Shown here: positions 17,442 through 25,295 of the stretch, piece after piece
How the letters are laid out: each line of letters opens with the position of its first letter
Numbering within the stretch: position 1 is the stretch's first letter
Origin: Microbacterium oleivorans
GTDB taxonomy: Bacteria > Actinomycetota > Actinomycetes > Actinomycetales > Microbacteriaceae
NCBI RefSeq assembly: GCF_013389665.1
Contig: NZ_CP058316.1
Coordinates: 2,914,001-2,978,000, forward strand
Direction: 5' to 3'
DNA: 64,000 nt
The notes under the pieces: generated by a model
What the model saw: the letters and a program-made list of their open reading frames with translations, nothing else
Databases searched by the model: none
Told to the model about the DNA's origin: nothing
Made by a program: the position numbers and the translations under genes

Positions 17442-18992
17442 ATGAGTAGCACCCGACCAGAACAGGCGGATGTACGGCGGTATGCCGAGCGGTTCGGCTA
17501 CGGACTGTCAGACGACGACGTCGCCGAGCTGCTGCCGCTCGTCGCCGCTGGCGCCCTCGCCTACGACGAGGTCGACGATCTTTACGCCGAGTACGTCGCT
17601 GTGGCGCCCCCTGAGCGCGCGGTGGATTTCCCCGCACCCGAGCAGAACCCTCTGGGCGCGTGGTACGTGAAGACGCACATCCCGCCCAGGGCCCACGGCC
17701 CCCTGGACGGTCGGCGCGTCGTCATCAAGGACAACATCGCCGTCGCGGGTGTACCGATGTCGAATGGGTCCCGTTCTCTCGAGGGATTCGTCCCCAGCCG
17801 TGATGCGACCGTCGTCGAGCGCGTTCTCGGCGCCGGCGGCACCGTGGTCGGGAAGGCCGTGTGCGAGGACCTCTGTTTCTCAGGCTCCAGTTTCACCTCT
17901 GTCTCGGGGCCGGTGCTCAACCCGTGGGACGTGTCGAGGACGACGGGCGGGTCGTCGAGCGGGAACGCGGCGCTGCTCGCGGCTGGCGAGGTCGATCTTG
18001 CGATCGGTGGCGACCAGGGTGGGTCGGTGCGGATCCCAGCGTCATTCAGCGGCATCGTGGGGCACAAGCCCACATTCGGGCTCGTGCCGTTCACGGGGGC
18101 TTTCCCGATCGAGCGAACGATCGATCACCTCGGCCCGATGGCGCGGACCGTACGTGACGCCGCGGTGCTGCTGGATGTGCTCGCCGGACCCGACGGCCTC
18201 GATCCTCGCCAGACGAGCGAAACCATCGCAGATGTCTCGGCGACCCTGGATGACGGTGTCGCGGGGCTGCGGATCGGAATCCTGCAGGAGGGCTTCGGCA
18301 TCGACGGGCTCTCCGATCCCGACACGGATGCGACGGTACTCGCCGCCGCCGAGGCCCTGGCGGGGGAGGGGGCAGAAGTCGTGCCGATCAGTGTGCCGTG
18401 GCACCGCACGGGCGCAGCGTTGTGGTCGGTCGTCGCGACGGACGGAGCCACCTACCAAATGCTGAACGGCAACGGCTACGGGCTCGGCGTGTCCGGCTTC
18501 TACGACCCCGAACAGGTCGCGCACTTCGCCGAAGGCAAGATCGCGCACGCCGACGACTTCTCGGACACGGTGAAGGTCACCGCGCTGACCGGGGCGTGGA
18601 GTCTCGACGCGCGCGGCGGTGCGTCGTACGCGAAGGCGCAGATGCTCGTGCCCTTGTTGAGGGCCGCCTACGACGCCGCACTCGGCGACGTCGACGTGCT
18701 GGTCCTGCCCACCACACCGTATGCGGCGGGAAAGCTGCTGGAGCCCGGTGACGATCGGGCGGCCTATCTGACGAAGGCGCTCGCTGCCATCGCGAATACT
18801 GCGCCGACCGACCTCAGCGGACACCCTGCCACTTCCGTGCCCGTCGGCCTCGTGAACGGGCTCCCGATCGGTCTGATGATCGTGGCGCCCCGGTTCGGTG
18901 ATGCGCTCGGATTGCGTGTGGCGCAGGCCGTCGAACGTCAGCAGGGCACGCTCCGCGCCCCCGTCGTCGCGTCCGCCGCCGCACCCCGTTGA
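17442..18992 (+). CDS. Amidase of the nitrile hydratase cluster (amidase-signature family)
   Basis: A 516-residue amidase hydrolysing the amide made by nitrile hydratase to acid and ammonia. The Ser-cisSer-Lys triad is complete: Lys96 in VVIKDNIAV, Ser171 in the GGSSSG signature and nucleophile Ser195 in GGDQGGSVRIPA. These numbers coincide with those I recall for the Rhodococcus N-771 nitrile-cluster amidase, so it belongs to that subgroup and not to GatA. The ATG at 17442 follows GGAGGGGAA, which rules out the GTG 12 bp upstream. The nitrile hydratase beta gene begins 49 bp downstream. Confidence 0.93.
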   Translation: MSSTRPEQADVRRYAERFGYGLSDDDVAELLPLVAAGALAYDEVDDLYAEYVAVAPPERAVDFPAPEQNPLGAWYVKTHIPPRAHGPLDGRRVVIKDNIAVAGVPMSNGSRSLEGFVPSRDATVVERVLGAGGTVVGKAVCEDLCFSGSSFTSVSGPVLNPWDVSRTTGGSSSGNAALLAAGEVDLAIGGDQGGSVRIPASFSGIVGHKPTFGLVPFTGAFPIERTIDHLGPMARTVRDAAVLLDVLAGPDGLDPRQTSETIADVSATLDDGVAGLRIGILQEGFGIDGLSDPDTDATVLAAAEALAGEGAEVVPISVPWHRTGAALWSVVATDGATYQMLNGNGYGLGVSGFYDPEQVAHFAEGKIAHADDFSDTVKVTALTGAWSLDARGGASYAKAQMLVPLLRAAYDAALGDVDVLVLPTTPYAAGKLLEPGDDRAAYLTKALAAIANTAPTDLSGHPATSVPVGLVNGLPIGLMIVAPRFGDALGLRVAQAVERQQGTLRAPVVASAAAPR

Positions 18993-19041
18993 CGCGTTTT
19001 CCCCTCAGGCAGGCAGCACCCTCACGAAAGGAAGCATCACC

Positions 19042-19728
19042 ATGAACGGAATCCACGACGTCGGCGGGATGGACGGGCTCGGGCCCATCGATCCCGAGGC
19101 GGACGAGCCCGTCTTCCATGCCGAGTGGGAACGCGCCGCGTTCGCCATGTTCTCGCAGGGATTCGCTGGCGGGTACTTCAACATCGACCAGTTCCGTTAC
19201 GGGATCGAGCAGATGCGACCCGTCGACTACCTGACCCACGCGTACTACGCGCACTGGATGCACTCGTTCGAGCACTACATGACGGCGAAGGACATCGACG
19301 CGGCAGAGCTGGAGCGCCGTACGCAGTTCTACCTGGAGAACGTCGACGCGCCGCTTCCGGCCACCGTCAACGACGCACTCGAAAGCCTCGTCGAAGTGAT
19401 CGCCGCCAACGGTGCCTCTGCGCGTCGCGCCGTCGCTGTCGCGCCGCGATACGCCGTCGGCGATGTCGTGCGGGTGCTCGACAGCGTCCCCTTCGATCAC
19501 ACCCGTCGCGCGGCTTATGTGCGCGGTAGGAGCGGCACGATCGTGACCGTCCATGGGGCGTTCGTCTATCCGGACACGGCGGGGAACGGGGGCGGCGAGG
19601 ACCCGCAGCACGTCTACACCGTCCGGTTCGCCGCCGAGTCTCTCTTCGGCGTGGGCATCGGCAACCCCAACGACTCCGTCTACGTCGATCTCTGGGAGCC
19701 GTACCTGCTCCAGCCGATCGCCGCGTAG
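19042..19728 (+). CDS. nthB: Nitrile hydratase subunit beta
   Basis: A 228-residue beta subunit, starting with the family signature MNGIHDVGGMDGLGPI and containing FRYGIEQM, YLTHAYYAHWMHSFE and the C-terminal SH3-like barrel with FAPRYAVGDVVR-like sequence and a VYVDLWEPYL end. With the alpha subunit it hydrates nitriles to amides in the cytoplasm and supplies two arginines to the metal site. The ribosome-binding site AAAGGAAGC precedes ATG 19042. The beta-before-alpha order is typical of cobalt-type enzymes. Confidence 0.95.
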   Translation: MNGIHDVGGMDGLGPIDPEADEPVFHAEWERAAFAMFSQGFAGGYFNIDQFRYGIEQMRPVDYLTHAYYAHWMHSFEHYMTAKDIDAAELERRTQFYLENVDAPLPATVNDALESLVEVIAANGASARRAVAVAPRYAVGDVVRVLDSVPFDHTRRAAYVRGRSGTIVTVHGAFVYPDTAGNGGGEDPQHVYTVRFAAESLFGVGIGNPNDSVYVDLWEPYLLQPIAA

Positions 19729-19761
19729 CAGCCCGTCACACCTATACGACAAGGAGAGAAC

Positions 19762-20403
19762 ATGCCGGAGTACACACATGCTTTCAGCGGCCCCATGGTG
19801 CCCGCGGAGAGCGCCGCGTTCGACGAATACATGACCGCACGAGTCAAAGCGCTCGAGTCGATCCTGATCGAGAAGGGCGTCGTCTCCGCGGAGGCGGTCG
19901 ACCGGATCGCTGGCATCTACGAGAACGAGGTCGGCCCGCAGCTGGGCGCGAAAGTCGTCGCGCGGGCGTGGACCGATTCCGAGTTCAAACAGCGTCTGCT
20001 CGCCAACGCGACCGAAGCCTGCGCCGAACTCGGCATCGGGGGCCTGCAAGGTGAGGACATGTTGGCCGTCGAGAACACCGAGGACGTGCACAACATGATC
20101 GTGTGCACGCTGTGCTCGTGCTACCCATGGCCCGTGCTCGGGCTTCCGCCGAACTGGTACAAGGCCAGCGCATACCGCGGTCGCGTCGTGCGCGAGCCGC
20201 GCGTCGTCCTCGGCGAGTTCGGCGTCGAGGTGCCGGACAGCACCGAGGTGAAGGTGTGGGACTCGAGCGCGGAACTGCGCTACTGGGTGCTCCCCAAGCG
20301 TCCGGAAGGCTCGGAGGGGTTGTCCGAAGAGGAGCTCGCCGCCCTCGTCACCCGCGATTCTCTCATCGGCGTGGGTCTCGCCCTGTCGCCTGAGGCGGTG
20401 TGA
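19762..20403 (+). CDS. nthA: Nitrile hydratase subunit alpha, cobalt type
   Basis: A 213-residue alpha subunit. The metal claw is VCTLCSC, with Cys115, Cys118, Ser119 and Cys120. The Thr in CTLCSC marks the low-spin Co(III) enzyme, as the iron enzymes have CSLCSC. Two of these cysteines are normally oxidised to sulfinic and sulfenic acids. The following [13 protein letters not shown] is invariant in the family. Ribosome-binding site AAGGAGAGA. Located 33 bp after the beta subunit and directly before its activator, matching the usual B-A-activator order. Confidence 0.97.
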   Translation: MPEYTHAFSGPMVPAESAAFDEYMTARVKALESILIEKGVVSAEAVDRIAGIYENEVGPQLGAKVVARAWTDSEFKQRLLANATEACAELGIGGLQGEDMLAVENTEDVHNMIVCTLCSCYPWPVLGLPPNWYKASAYRGRVVREPRVVLGEFGVEVPDSTEVKVWDSSAELRYWVLPKRPEGSEGLSEEELAALVTRDSLIGVGLALSPEAV

Positions 20404-20404
20404 A

Positions 20405-20821
20405 GTGGCCGAGTGCGTGACGCTGACAGAGGACGAACTCGACACGCTGCGATCCGAGGCCCCCGGCGCCACGCTGCGACCGGGTGGAGAGGAGTCTTTC
20501 CGCGCGCCATGGGAGCTGCGCAGCTTCGCGATCGGAATCGCATCGTTCGAGCAGGGACGATTCGCCTGGCCGGAGTTCCAGGGCGCACTGATCGACGCGA
20601 TCGACTCCGCGGAATCGGCCGGCGTCGCTGAGGAGTACTACGCGCGTTGGGTCGAGGCGTACGAGAACCTCGTGCTGGATCGGGTCGGCATCGACGCGTC
20701 CGAGCTCGACGCGCGTACGAGGAACGTACTCGAGACTCCGCGAGATGCGACGCATCAGCATGCACACCACGACCCCGTCGCGCACGACCATGCGCACCGC
20801 GATCACCATCACCATCACTGA
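20405..20821 (+). CDS. Nitrile hydratase activator/cobalt chaperone with histidine-rich tail
   Basis: A 138-residue protein of the P14K/NhlE-like activator group, which shares the fold of the beta-subunit N-terminus (FRAPWELRSFAIGIASFEQGRFAWPEFQ and YYARWVEAYENLVLD). Such proteins swap or deliver cobalt-loaded alpha subunits. The last about 20 residues are unusual: eleven histidines among Asp, Ala and Arg, ending in five consecutive His, clearly a metal-binding tail. It starts with GTG 20405, one base after the alpha-subunit stop. Confidence 0.88.
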   Translation: MAECVTLTEDELDTLRSEAPGATLRPGGEESFRAPWELRSFAIGIASFEQGRFAWPEFQGALIDAIDSAESAGVAEEYYARWVEAYENLVLDRVGIDASELDARTRNVLETPRDATHQHAHHDPVAHDHAHRDHHHHH

Positions 20822-20857
20822 GCATCCACGCTCGACGACGACCGAAGGAGAAGTCAC

Positions 20858-21082
20858 ATGACCACCACCCACACGATCGAGAGCCCGCTCTCGGCTGTCC
20901 GGACGCGAGAGCTCAGCGTGCTGGGACGCATCGCCTGGATCGCCGGGGGCCTCCTGCTCGCGGCGACCGCCTACTACTTCGTCGGCATCGAGCAGAGCGC
21001 CGTCTCGGTCTTCGCCGAGGGCACGGCGATTCACGAGATCATGCACGACGGCCGCCACCTGCTCGGTTTCCCCTGCCACTGA
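20858..21082 (+). CDS. cbtB: CbtB-type cobalt transporter subunit
   Basis: A 74-residue protein with one transmembrane helix (about residues 24-44) and the C-terminal signature HEIMHDGRHLLGFPCH, the CbtB metal-binding motif. Ribosome-binding site GAAGGAGAAG before the ATG. CbtB pairs with CbtA and is usually under cobalamin riboswitches. Here it lies inside a nitrile hydratase operon, so it would supply cobalt for NthA. The stop is immediately followed by the possible start of cbtA. Confidence 0.92.
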   Translation: MTTTHTIESPLSAVRTRELSVLGRIAWIAGGLLLAATAYYFVGIEQSAVSVFAEGTAIHEIMHDGRHLLGFPCH

Positions 21083-21112
21083 GTGGGCACAGGCACGAGG
21101 ATGAGGATGGAG

Positions 21113-21979
21113 ATGAGCAACGAATCTCGCACGGTGATCAGCGGCGCGGTCGCAGGGATCATCGGTGGCCTGCTCGCGGCGCTCTTGTCGATGGTCGTCG
21201 TCGAACCGCATATCGAGTCTGCGATCGCTTACGAGCAGCTTCGTGCCGGTGTCGAGGCTTCCCTCGCGGGCTCCGGTCACGACGACGCCCTCGCCGCCGA
21301 CGGGCACACCCACACGCACGGCGAGGAGACGGAGATCTCACGCGGTCTGCAGTCCACGGGCGGTGTGCTCCTTTCGGTCGGGCTGTTCGGCTTGGCGGTG
21401 GGGATCATCGTCGGTGTCGCCGCGTACGCGCTCGGCCGTTTGCTCCCGGGGTTGGCTGTGCGGTGGCGTTCCGTGGCTGCGGCGGCGCTGACCTTCGTGG
21501 CGGGCTACGCAGTGCCGTTCGCGATCTTCCCGACCAACCCTCCCGCGGTGGGTGATCCCGACACGGTGCTCCAGCGCAGCGCGGTGTACTTCGGGATGGT
21601 GGCGATCTCGGTGATCGCGATGATGATTGCCGTCGTGGGCGCGCGGTCGCTCGCCCGCCGCCTCGGCTGGTGGTACGGGTCGCTCGCGTCGCTCGTGGGT
21701 TACCTGGCTGTGGTCGTGATCGCGGGAGCCGTCATGCCGAGCTACGCCGACCTATCGGGGACGAGCAGCGAAACCCCCGGTCCGCTTCACGATGGCGACG
21801 TCATGGTGCTGGACGGCTTTCCCGCAGACGCGCTCGCGGGATTCCGATTGAGCTCTCTGCTCGTCTCGTTCGCGCTGTACGCCATGATCGGGGTCCTGTT
21901 GCCGCTCGTCCACACGGCCCTCGCCCGGCGGGCGCAGGTCGCACCGGAGCGCCGCGAGCCCGCACTGCAGGTGGGCTGA
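21113..21979 (+). CDS. cbtA: CbtA-type cobalt transporter
   Basis: A roughly 288-residue membrane protein with about six hydrophobic helices, starting ISGAVAGIIGGLLAALLS and carrying a His-rich external loop (ADGHTHTHGEE) that could collect metal. The C-terminal part contains a late helix pair and PAFP-type CbtA segments (DGFPADALAGFRLSSLL). I chose ATG 21113 with AGGATGGAG as ribosome-binding site. In-frame GTG 21083 and ATGs at 21101 and 21107 are alternatives. Together with CbtB it takes the place of the NhlF-type cobalt permease found in some nitrile hydratase clusters. Confidence 0.88.
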   Translation: MSNESRTVISGAVAGIIGGLLAALLSMVVVEPHIESAIAYEQLRAGVEASLAGSGHDDALAADGHTHTHGEETEISRGLQSTGGVLLSVGLFGLAVGIIVGVAAYALGRLLPGLAVRWRSVAAAALTFVAGYAVPFAIFPTNPPAVGDPDTVLQRSAVYFGMVAISVIAMMIAVVGARSLARRLGWWYGSLASLVGYLAVVVIAGAVMPSYADLSGTSSETPGPLHDGDVMVLDGFPADALAGFRLSSLLVSFALYAMIGVLLPLVHTALARRAQVAPERREPALQVG

Positions 21980-21983
21980 TCCC

Positions 21984-22553
21984 GTGGTGGGAGAGCGTGC
22001 CACCGTCGACTTCGTCGTCCACGCGATGACGACCGCGCAGCACGAGGCACGTTTTCCCGCACCCGATGATGCGCTCAGTCGTGCCGGCGTTCTCCAGTGC
22101 CGGCGCGGCACGCTGTCCCCACCGCCCGGCGGGCTGCTCCTGTCGCCGTCTCGCGCCGCTCGCGAGACGGCGACAGAGCTCGGGTGGCATCAGGCGCCCG
22201 AGGAGCCTTTGCTGAGTGATCAGCACGTCGGCGTGTGGCAGGGACGCGCGCTCGAAGAGCTGAATCTCCCGGACATCGTCTCCTGGCGGGCGGGCGCGGC
22301 GCCCCCGGAGGGCGAGAGCAGGAACGCGCAGATGCGCCGGGTGGAGGAGTTTCTCCGGCGGCTCGGCCCGGGGCCGACGATCGCGATCGTGCCGCAGACC
22401 GTGCTGCGCTGTGCGATGGTGATCGCCCTGGGCGGGGCCGACGAGGCGTTCTGGCGGATCGACGCGGAGCCCCTGTCGACCCTCCGTCTGCGCCGCCGCG
22501 CGCGCGATCAGTACAGCATCCATCTGACGCCGCGTCCCGTATTCTATGCATGA
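21984..22553 (+). CDS. Histidine-phosphatase-fold protein with degenerate active site
   Basis: A 189-residue protein with the phosphoglycerate-mutase-like layout: a strand ending in a His motif, LLLSPSRAARETA, GVWQGRALEEL and a PPEGES segment. However, the catalytic RHG triad is replaced by VHAMT, and the second histidine region, normally (A)HGG, reads IVPQTVLRCAM. Phosphatase chemistry is therefore doubtful. It resembles the small histidine-phosphatase-like proteins sometimes found beside CbtAB and nitrile hydratase genes, where a cobalt- or cobamide-related role has been assumed. The stop overlaps an in-frame ATG of the next gene. Confidence 0.65.
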   Translation: MVGERATVDFVVHAMTTAQHEARFPAPDDALSRAGVLQCRRGTLSPPPGGLLLSPSRAARETATELGWHQAPEEPLLSDQHVGVWQGRALEELNLPDIVSWRAGAAPPEGESRNAQMRRVEEFLRRLGPGPTIAIVPQTVLRCAMVIALGGADEAFWRIDAEPLSTLRLRRRARDQYSIHLTPRPVFYA

Positions 22554-22570
22554 CGAGAACGGGGGAATCG

Positions 22571-22927
22571 ATGGATGCCGACAGCGTGTTCGAGGCGCTC
22601 GCAAGCCCCGTCCGCCGCGACATCCTCGCTTTCCTCGCCGATAACGGCGAGTGCAACGCGGGCGCGATCGCAGATCAGATCTCCCACGTGGCGCGCACGT
22701 CGGTGTCTACTCATCTGCGGATCCTGCGCGGGGCCGGGCTGGTCCGTGAACGTCGCGATGGGCGCCAGAGACTGTACTCGCTCGACCGTGAAGGCTCTGC
22801 GACTCTCGCCGTGGGCTTTTTCCAGACCCTGATGGCGAACTCGCTCGAGCAGGTCGAGGAGCGCCTGGAGAAGACGGTCACCTCGTCTTCCGCGTCGGTG
22901 ACACCGCCTCTTCGCGACGCCAGCTGA
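22571..22927 (+). CDS. ArsR-family winged-helix regulator
   Basis: A 118-residue ArsR/SmtB-type DNA-binding protein: FEALASPVRRDILAFLADN (helix 1-2), a recognition helix in ARTSVSTHLRILRGAGLV and the wing RRDGRQRLYSL. No obvious cysteine metal site, so it probably senses something other than a thiophilic metal. A start at ATG 22550 (overlapping the previous stop, seven residues longer) is equally possible. Paired with an AmiC-like sensor downstream, the order matches nhlD-nhlC of the low-molecular-mass nitrile hydratase of Rhodococcus rhodochrous J1, where the two control amide induction. Confidence 0.85.
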   Translation: MDADSVFEALASPVRRDILAFLADNGECNAGAIADQISHVARTSVSTHLRILRGAGLVRERRDGRQRLYSLDREGSATLAVGFFQTLMANSLEQVEERLEKTVTSSSASVTPPLRDAS

Positions 22928-22941
22928 AGCGCACACACCAG

Positions 22942-24354
22942 ATGAGCGGGATCGTCCTCACCGCCACCGAGATCGTTCGGCTCGATCGGGCCACCGTGTT
23001 CGAGTCCTTCGCGGCCGCCCGGGGAGGCTGGTTGTTCGACGCCGAATGCGATCGGCTGGCGGTCGGTGAGCCGATTTCTTTGATCGTGCCGTTCGCACGC
23101 GGGACCGACCCGTTCCGGTTGTACGGGCGCATCACCCAGCTGAGTTTTCCCGCGGAGATTGTGATCGAGCACGCGCAGCCATGGCGGGGCCGGATTCGGA
23201 TCCGACTCACAGAGCAACCGACCAGAGCCACACGGATCGTGCTGGCCTGCGACATCGATGACGCGGGAATCGACTGGCTGACCCGACGTGCAGGACTGCC
23301 CGTGCCCACGAGTGGCGGCGCGGGGGCTGATCGCGTCGGCTTGCTCACGAGCAAGACGGGAGCCGGTGCGATCTTCGCTCTCGCCGCCGAGAACGCCGCC
23401 ACGCTCGCGGTGGAGGAGGTCAACGCGGACGGGCAGCGACCACTCGAACTGGTCGTCGCCGACGACGCGACCGATCCTCTGATCGCCGGCATCGAAGCGG
23501 AACGTCTGGCACGGGCCGGATGCCGTGCGATCGTAGCCTCCGTGACCTCGGCGAGCTTCGCGCGGGTGCAGGAGGTCGCCCACCGTCGCGGCATCCTCGC
23601 GATCCACGCGCTCCTCAACGAAGGTGGACCCCCCTCGTCCACCTCCATCAGGCTCGGAGAGCGGCCCGCGCAGCAGATCCAAGCCGCAGTTCCCTCGATC
23701 ATGCGCGCGACGAGTGCGACCGACTGGTTCGTCATCGGTCACACATATTCATGGTCCGCAGCCGTCTTCGAGCTCGCGCGACAGATGATTCCCGCTGCGG
23801 GCGGTCGCATCGTTGCCGAAGCGGCGGTCGGGCTGGGCCATTCTGACTACGACGCCGTCGTCGAACGAATCGTGCGGTCGGGCGCCGAACTCGTCCTCAC
23901 CTCACTGGTCGGGCAAGACGAGGTGCGATACGAGCGGGCGGCGTACGACGCCGGCCTCAGGGATTCGACGACGACGCTCTCCCTGGTGTTGGACGAGTCG
24001 ACACTCGAGCGGATCGGAGGTCAGCAGAGCGAGGGACTCTGGTCCGCGATGGGCTACTTCGAAACCCTGTCGACGGAGTCGAATCGCATGTTCGTGCACC
24101 GCTACCGTGAGCGTTTCGGTCGCTGGGCCCCGCCGCTGTCGACGATGTCGGAAGCGGTGTACAGCGCAATCCTCCTCCTCGGAGGCGCATTGCACGAGGA
24201 GCCCGACGGTTCGCCGGCGAGCATCATCGGCGCACTGCGCAGGGCGCACCGACACACCCCGCGCGGGCTGCTCTCCTTCGCGGACGAGGAGACGTACCAG
24301 CAGGAGATCCGGCTCGCCGCTGCGCGGGACAACAGGTTCGTTCTCAGTTCCTGA
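22942..24354 (+). CDS. SRPBCC-AmiC fusion protein, predicted cytoplasmic amide sensor
   Basis: A 470-residue protein with two unrelated domains. Residues about 1-115 look like a START/SRPBCC domain (EIVRLDRATVFESFAA, then PFRLYGRITQLSFPAEI and a WRGRIRIRL strand). Residues about 130-470 are a type I periplasmic-binding fold of the AmiC/urea-binding type, opening DRVGLLTSKTGAGAIFALAAENA and continuing with LVVADDATDPLIAGIEAE and TSATDWFVIGHTYSW. No signal peptide or lipobox, so it stays in the cytoplasm and is a sensor, not a transporter part. It is 14 bp downstream of the ArsR gene and is the last gene of the nitrile hydratase operon. Confidence 0.8.
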   Translation: MSGIVLTATEIVRLDRATVFESFAAARGGWLFDAECDRLAVGEPISLIVPFARGTDPFRLYGRITQLSFPAEIVIEHAQPWRGRIRIRLTEQPTRATRIVLACDIDDAGIDWLTRRAGLPVPTSGGAGADRVGLLTSKTGAGAIFALAAENAATLAVEEVNADGQRPLELVVADDATDPLIAGIEAERLARAGCRAIVASVTSASFARVQEVAHRRGILAIHALLNEGGPPSSTSIRLGERPAQQIQAAVPSIMRATSATDWFVIGHTYSWSAAVFELARQMIPAAGGRIVAEAAVGLGHSDYDAVVERIVRSGAELVLTSLVGQDEVRYERAAYDAGLRDSTTTLSLVLDESTLERIGGQQSEGLWSAMGYFETLSTESNRMFVHRYRERFGRWAPPLSTMSEAVYSAILLLGGALHEEPDGSPASIIGALRRAHRHTPRGLLSFADEETYQQEIRLAAARDNRFVLSS

Positions 24355-24472
24355 GGGCCTCACGTACCGCCGCCGGTGCGTGCCGGGTGGCACCGAATGT
24401 TCGGTCGCGCGGCGGCGAGAGCAGGGTCGGCATAAGTGATCGGCTGGCCCGGATCGGGCACGGCTGCGAAAC

Positions 24473-24509
24473 GGCGACCGTGGCGCGCACTCCACACCAC
24501 GGTCGCCGG
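24473..24509. terminator. Hairpin between convergent operons
   Basis: A perfect 12-bp stem, CGGCGACCGTGG (24473-24484) and its complement (24498-24509), 12 bp beyond the minus-strand SDR stop. No T-tract. It probably ends the minus operon and may also stop readthrough from the nitrile hydratase operon. Confidence 0.6.
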
Positions 24510-24521
24510 TCGAAATGCTGG

Positions 24522-25295
24522 TCAGGACCCGATGCCGAGGTGTGCTCCACCCGCGACGTCGAGAGAGACCCCGGTGATGTACCTGTTGTCCGGGTCGGTG
24601 AGGAACCGGATGGCGCCGGCTACTTCCTCGGGCTCGGCGAACCGGCCCATGGGCAGTTGCGCCGCCCGGGCGTCGCGCGCTGCCTGAGCAGCGCCCGACT
24701 GGTCGGCCAGCTGTGACCACAGCGGCGTGTTGACCGGACCCGGGTTGACGGCATTGACCGAGATGCCGCTCGGGCCGAGGATCTTCGCCATCGACCACAT
24801 GATGTGCAGTACGGCGATCTTGCTCGCGTTGTACGGCAGGTAGTCGACGCGCGCTTCCTTCGCCGCCACCGAGGACAAGAGAAGGATCGTGCCTTTCGTG
24901 CCGCCGTCCCTCATCGCGTTGCCGACCTCACGGGTGATCGTGAACGTGCCCGTGGCGTTGATGCGCATGATGCGCTCGAACTCCTCGGTCGTGGTGGTCA
25001 GCGGATCGGGCGTCCCGCCGAGCACTCCTGCCGCGTGCACGAGGACGTCGATGCGACCGTGTGCGGCGACGACCTCTCGAACGACGTCGGCCGTTCGCAT
25101 CTCGTCCGTGACATCGAGCTCGAAGAATCGGCTGAGGGTCTGTTCCGGCAGGGGCGAACGATCCGCCCCGAGAACGACGTCGCCACGTGCCTGGAGAGCT
25201 GAGACGACGGCCGCGCCGATTCCCCCGCTGGATCCCGTGACGAGGACGACCTGCGGCTCACGTTCGGGCGTCACTTGACTGCCATGCTCGACCAT
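24522..25295 (-). CDS. SDR-family oxidoreductase
   Basis: A 257-residue classical short-chain dehydrogenase. The cofactor motif TGSSGGIG lies at residues 20-27, the NNAG position reads VHAAGVLGG, the catalytic Ser is in ILLLSSVAA and YxxxK is YNASK. The C-terminus DPDNRYITGVSLDVAGGAHLGIG is typical. The ATG at 25295 has an AGGAGGG ribosome-binding site 7 nt upstream and is preferred, although it overlaps the preceding gene by 25 bp. An in-frame GTG at 25274 gives a GTGA overlap. Last gene of the LacI-controlled operon, probably oxidising a sugar or sugar acid. Confidence 0.88.
   Translation of the reverse strand: MVEHGSQVTPEREPQVVLVTGSSGGIGAAVVSALQARGDVVLGADRSPLPEQTLSRFFELDVTDEMRTADVVREVVAAHGRIDVLVHAAGVLGGTPDPLTTTTEEFERIMRINATGTFTITREVGNAMRDGGTKGTILLLSSVAAKEARVDYLPYNASKIAVLHIMWSMAKILGPSGISVNAVNPGPVNTPLWSQLADQSGAAQAARDARAAQLPMGRFAEPEEVAGAIRFLTDPDNRYITGVSLDVAGGAHLGIGS

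Noticed and set aside
20820..20860. Cobalamin riboswitch before cbtB
   Set aside because: The gap is only about 36 bp and contains just a ribosome-binding site.
22075..22656. Arg/Ser-rich minus-strand frame over the histidine phosphatase-like gene
   Set aside because: Shadow frame. The plus-strand gene has overlap-type start and stop and family motifs.
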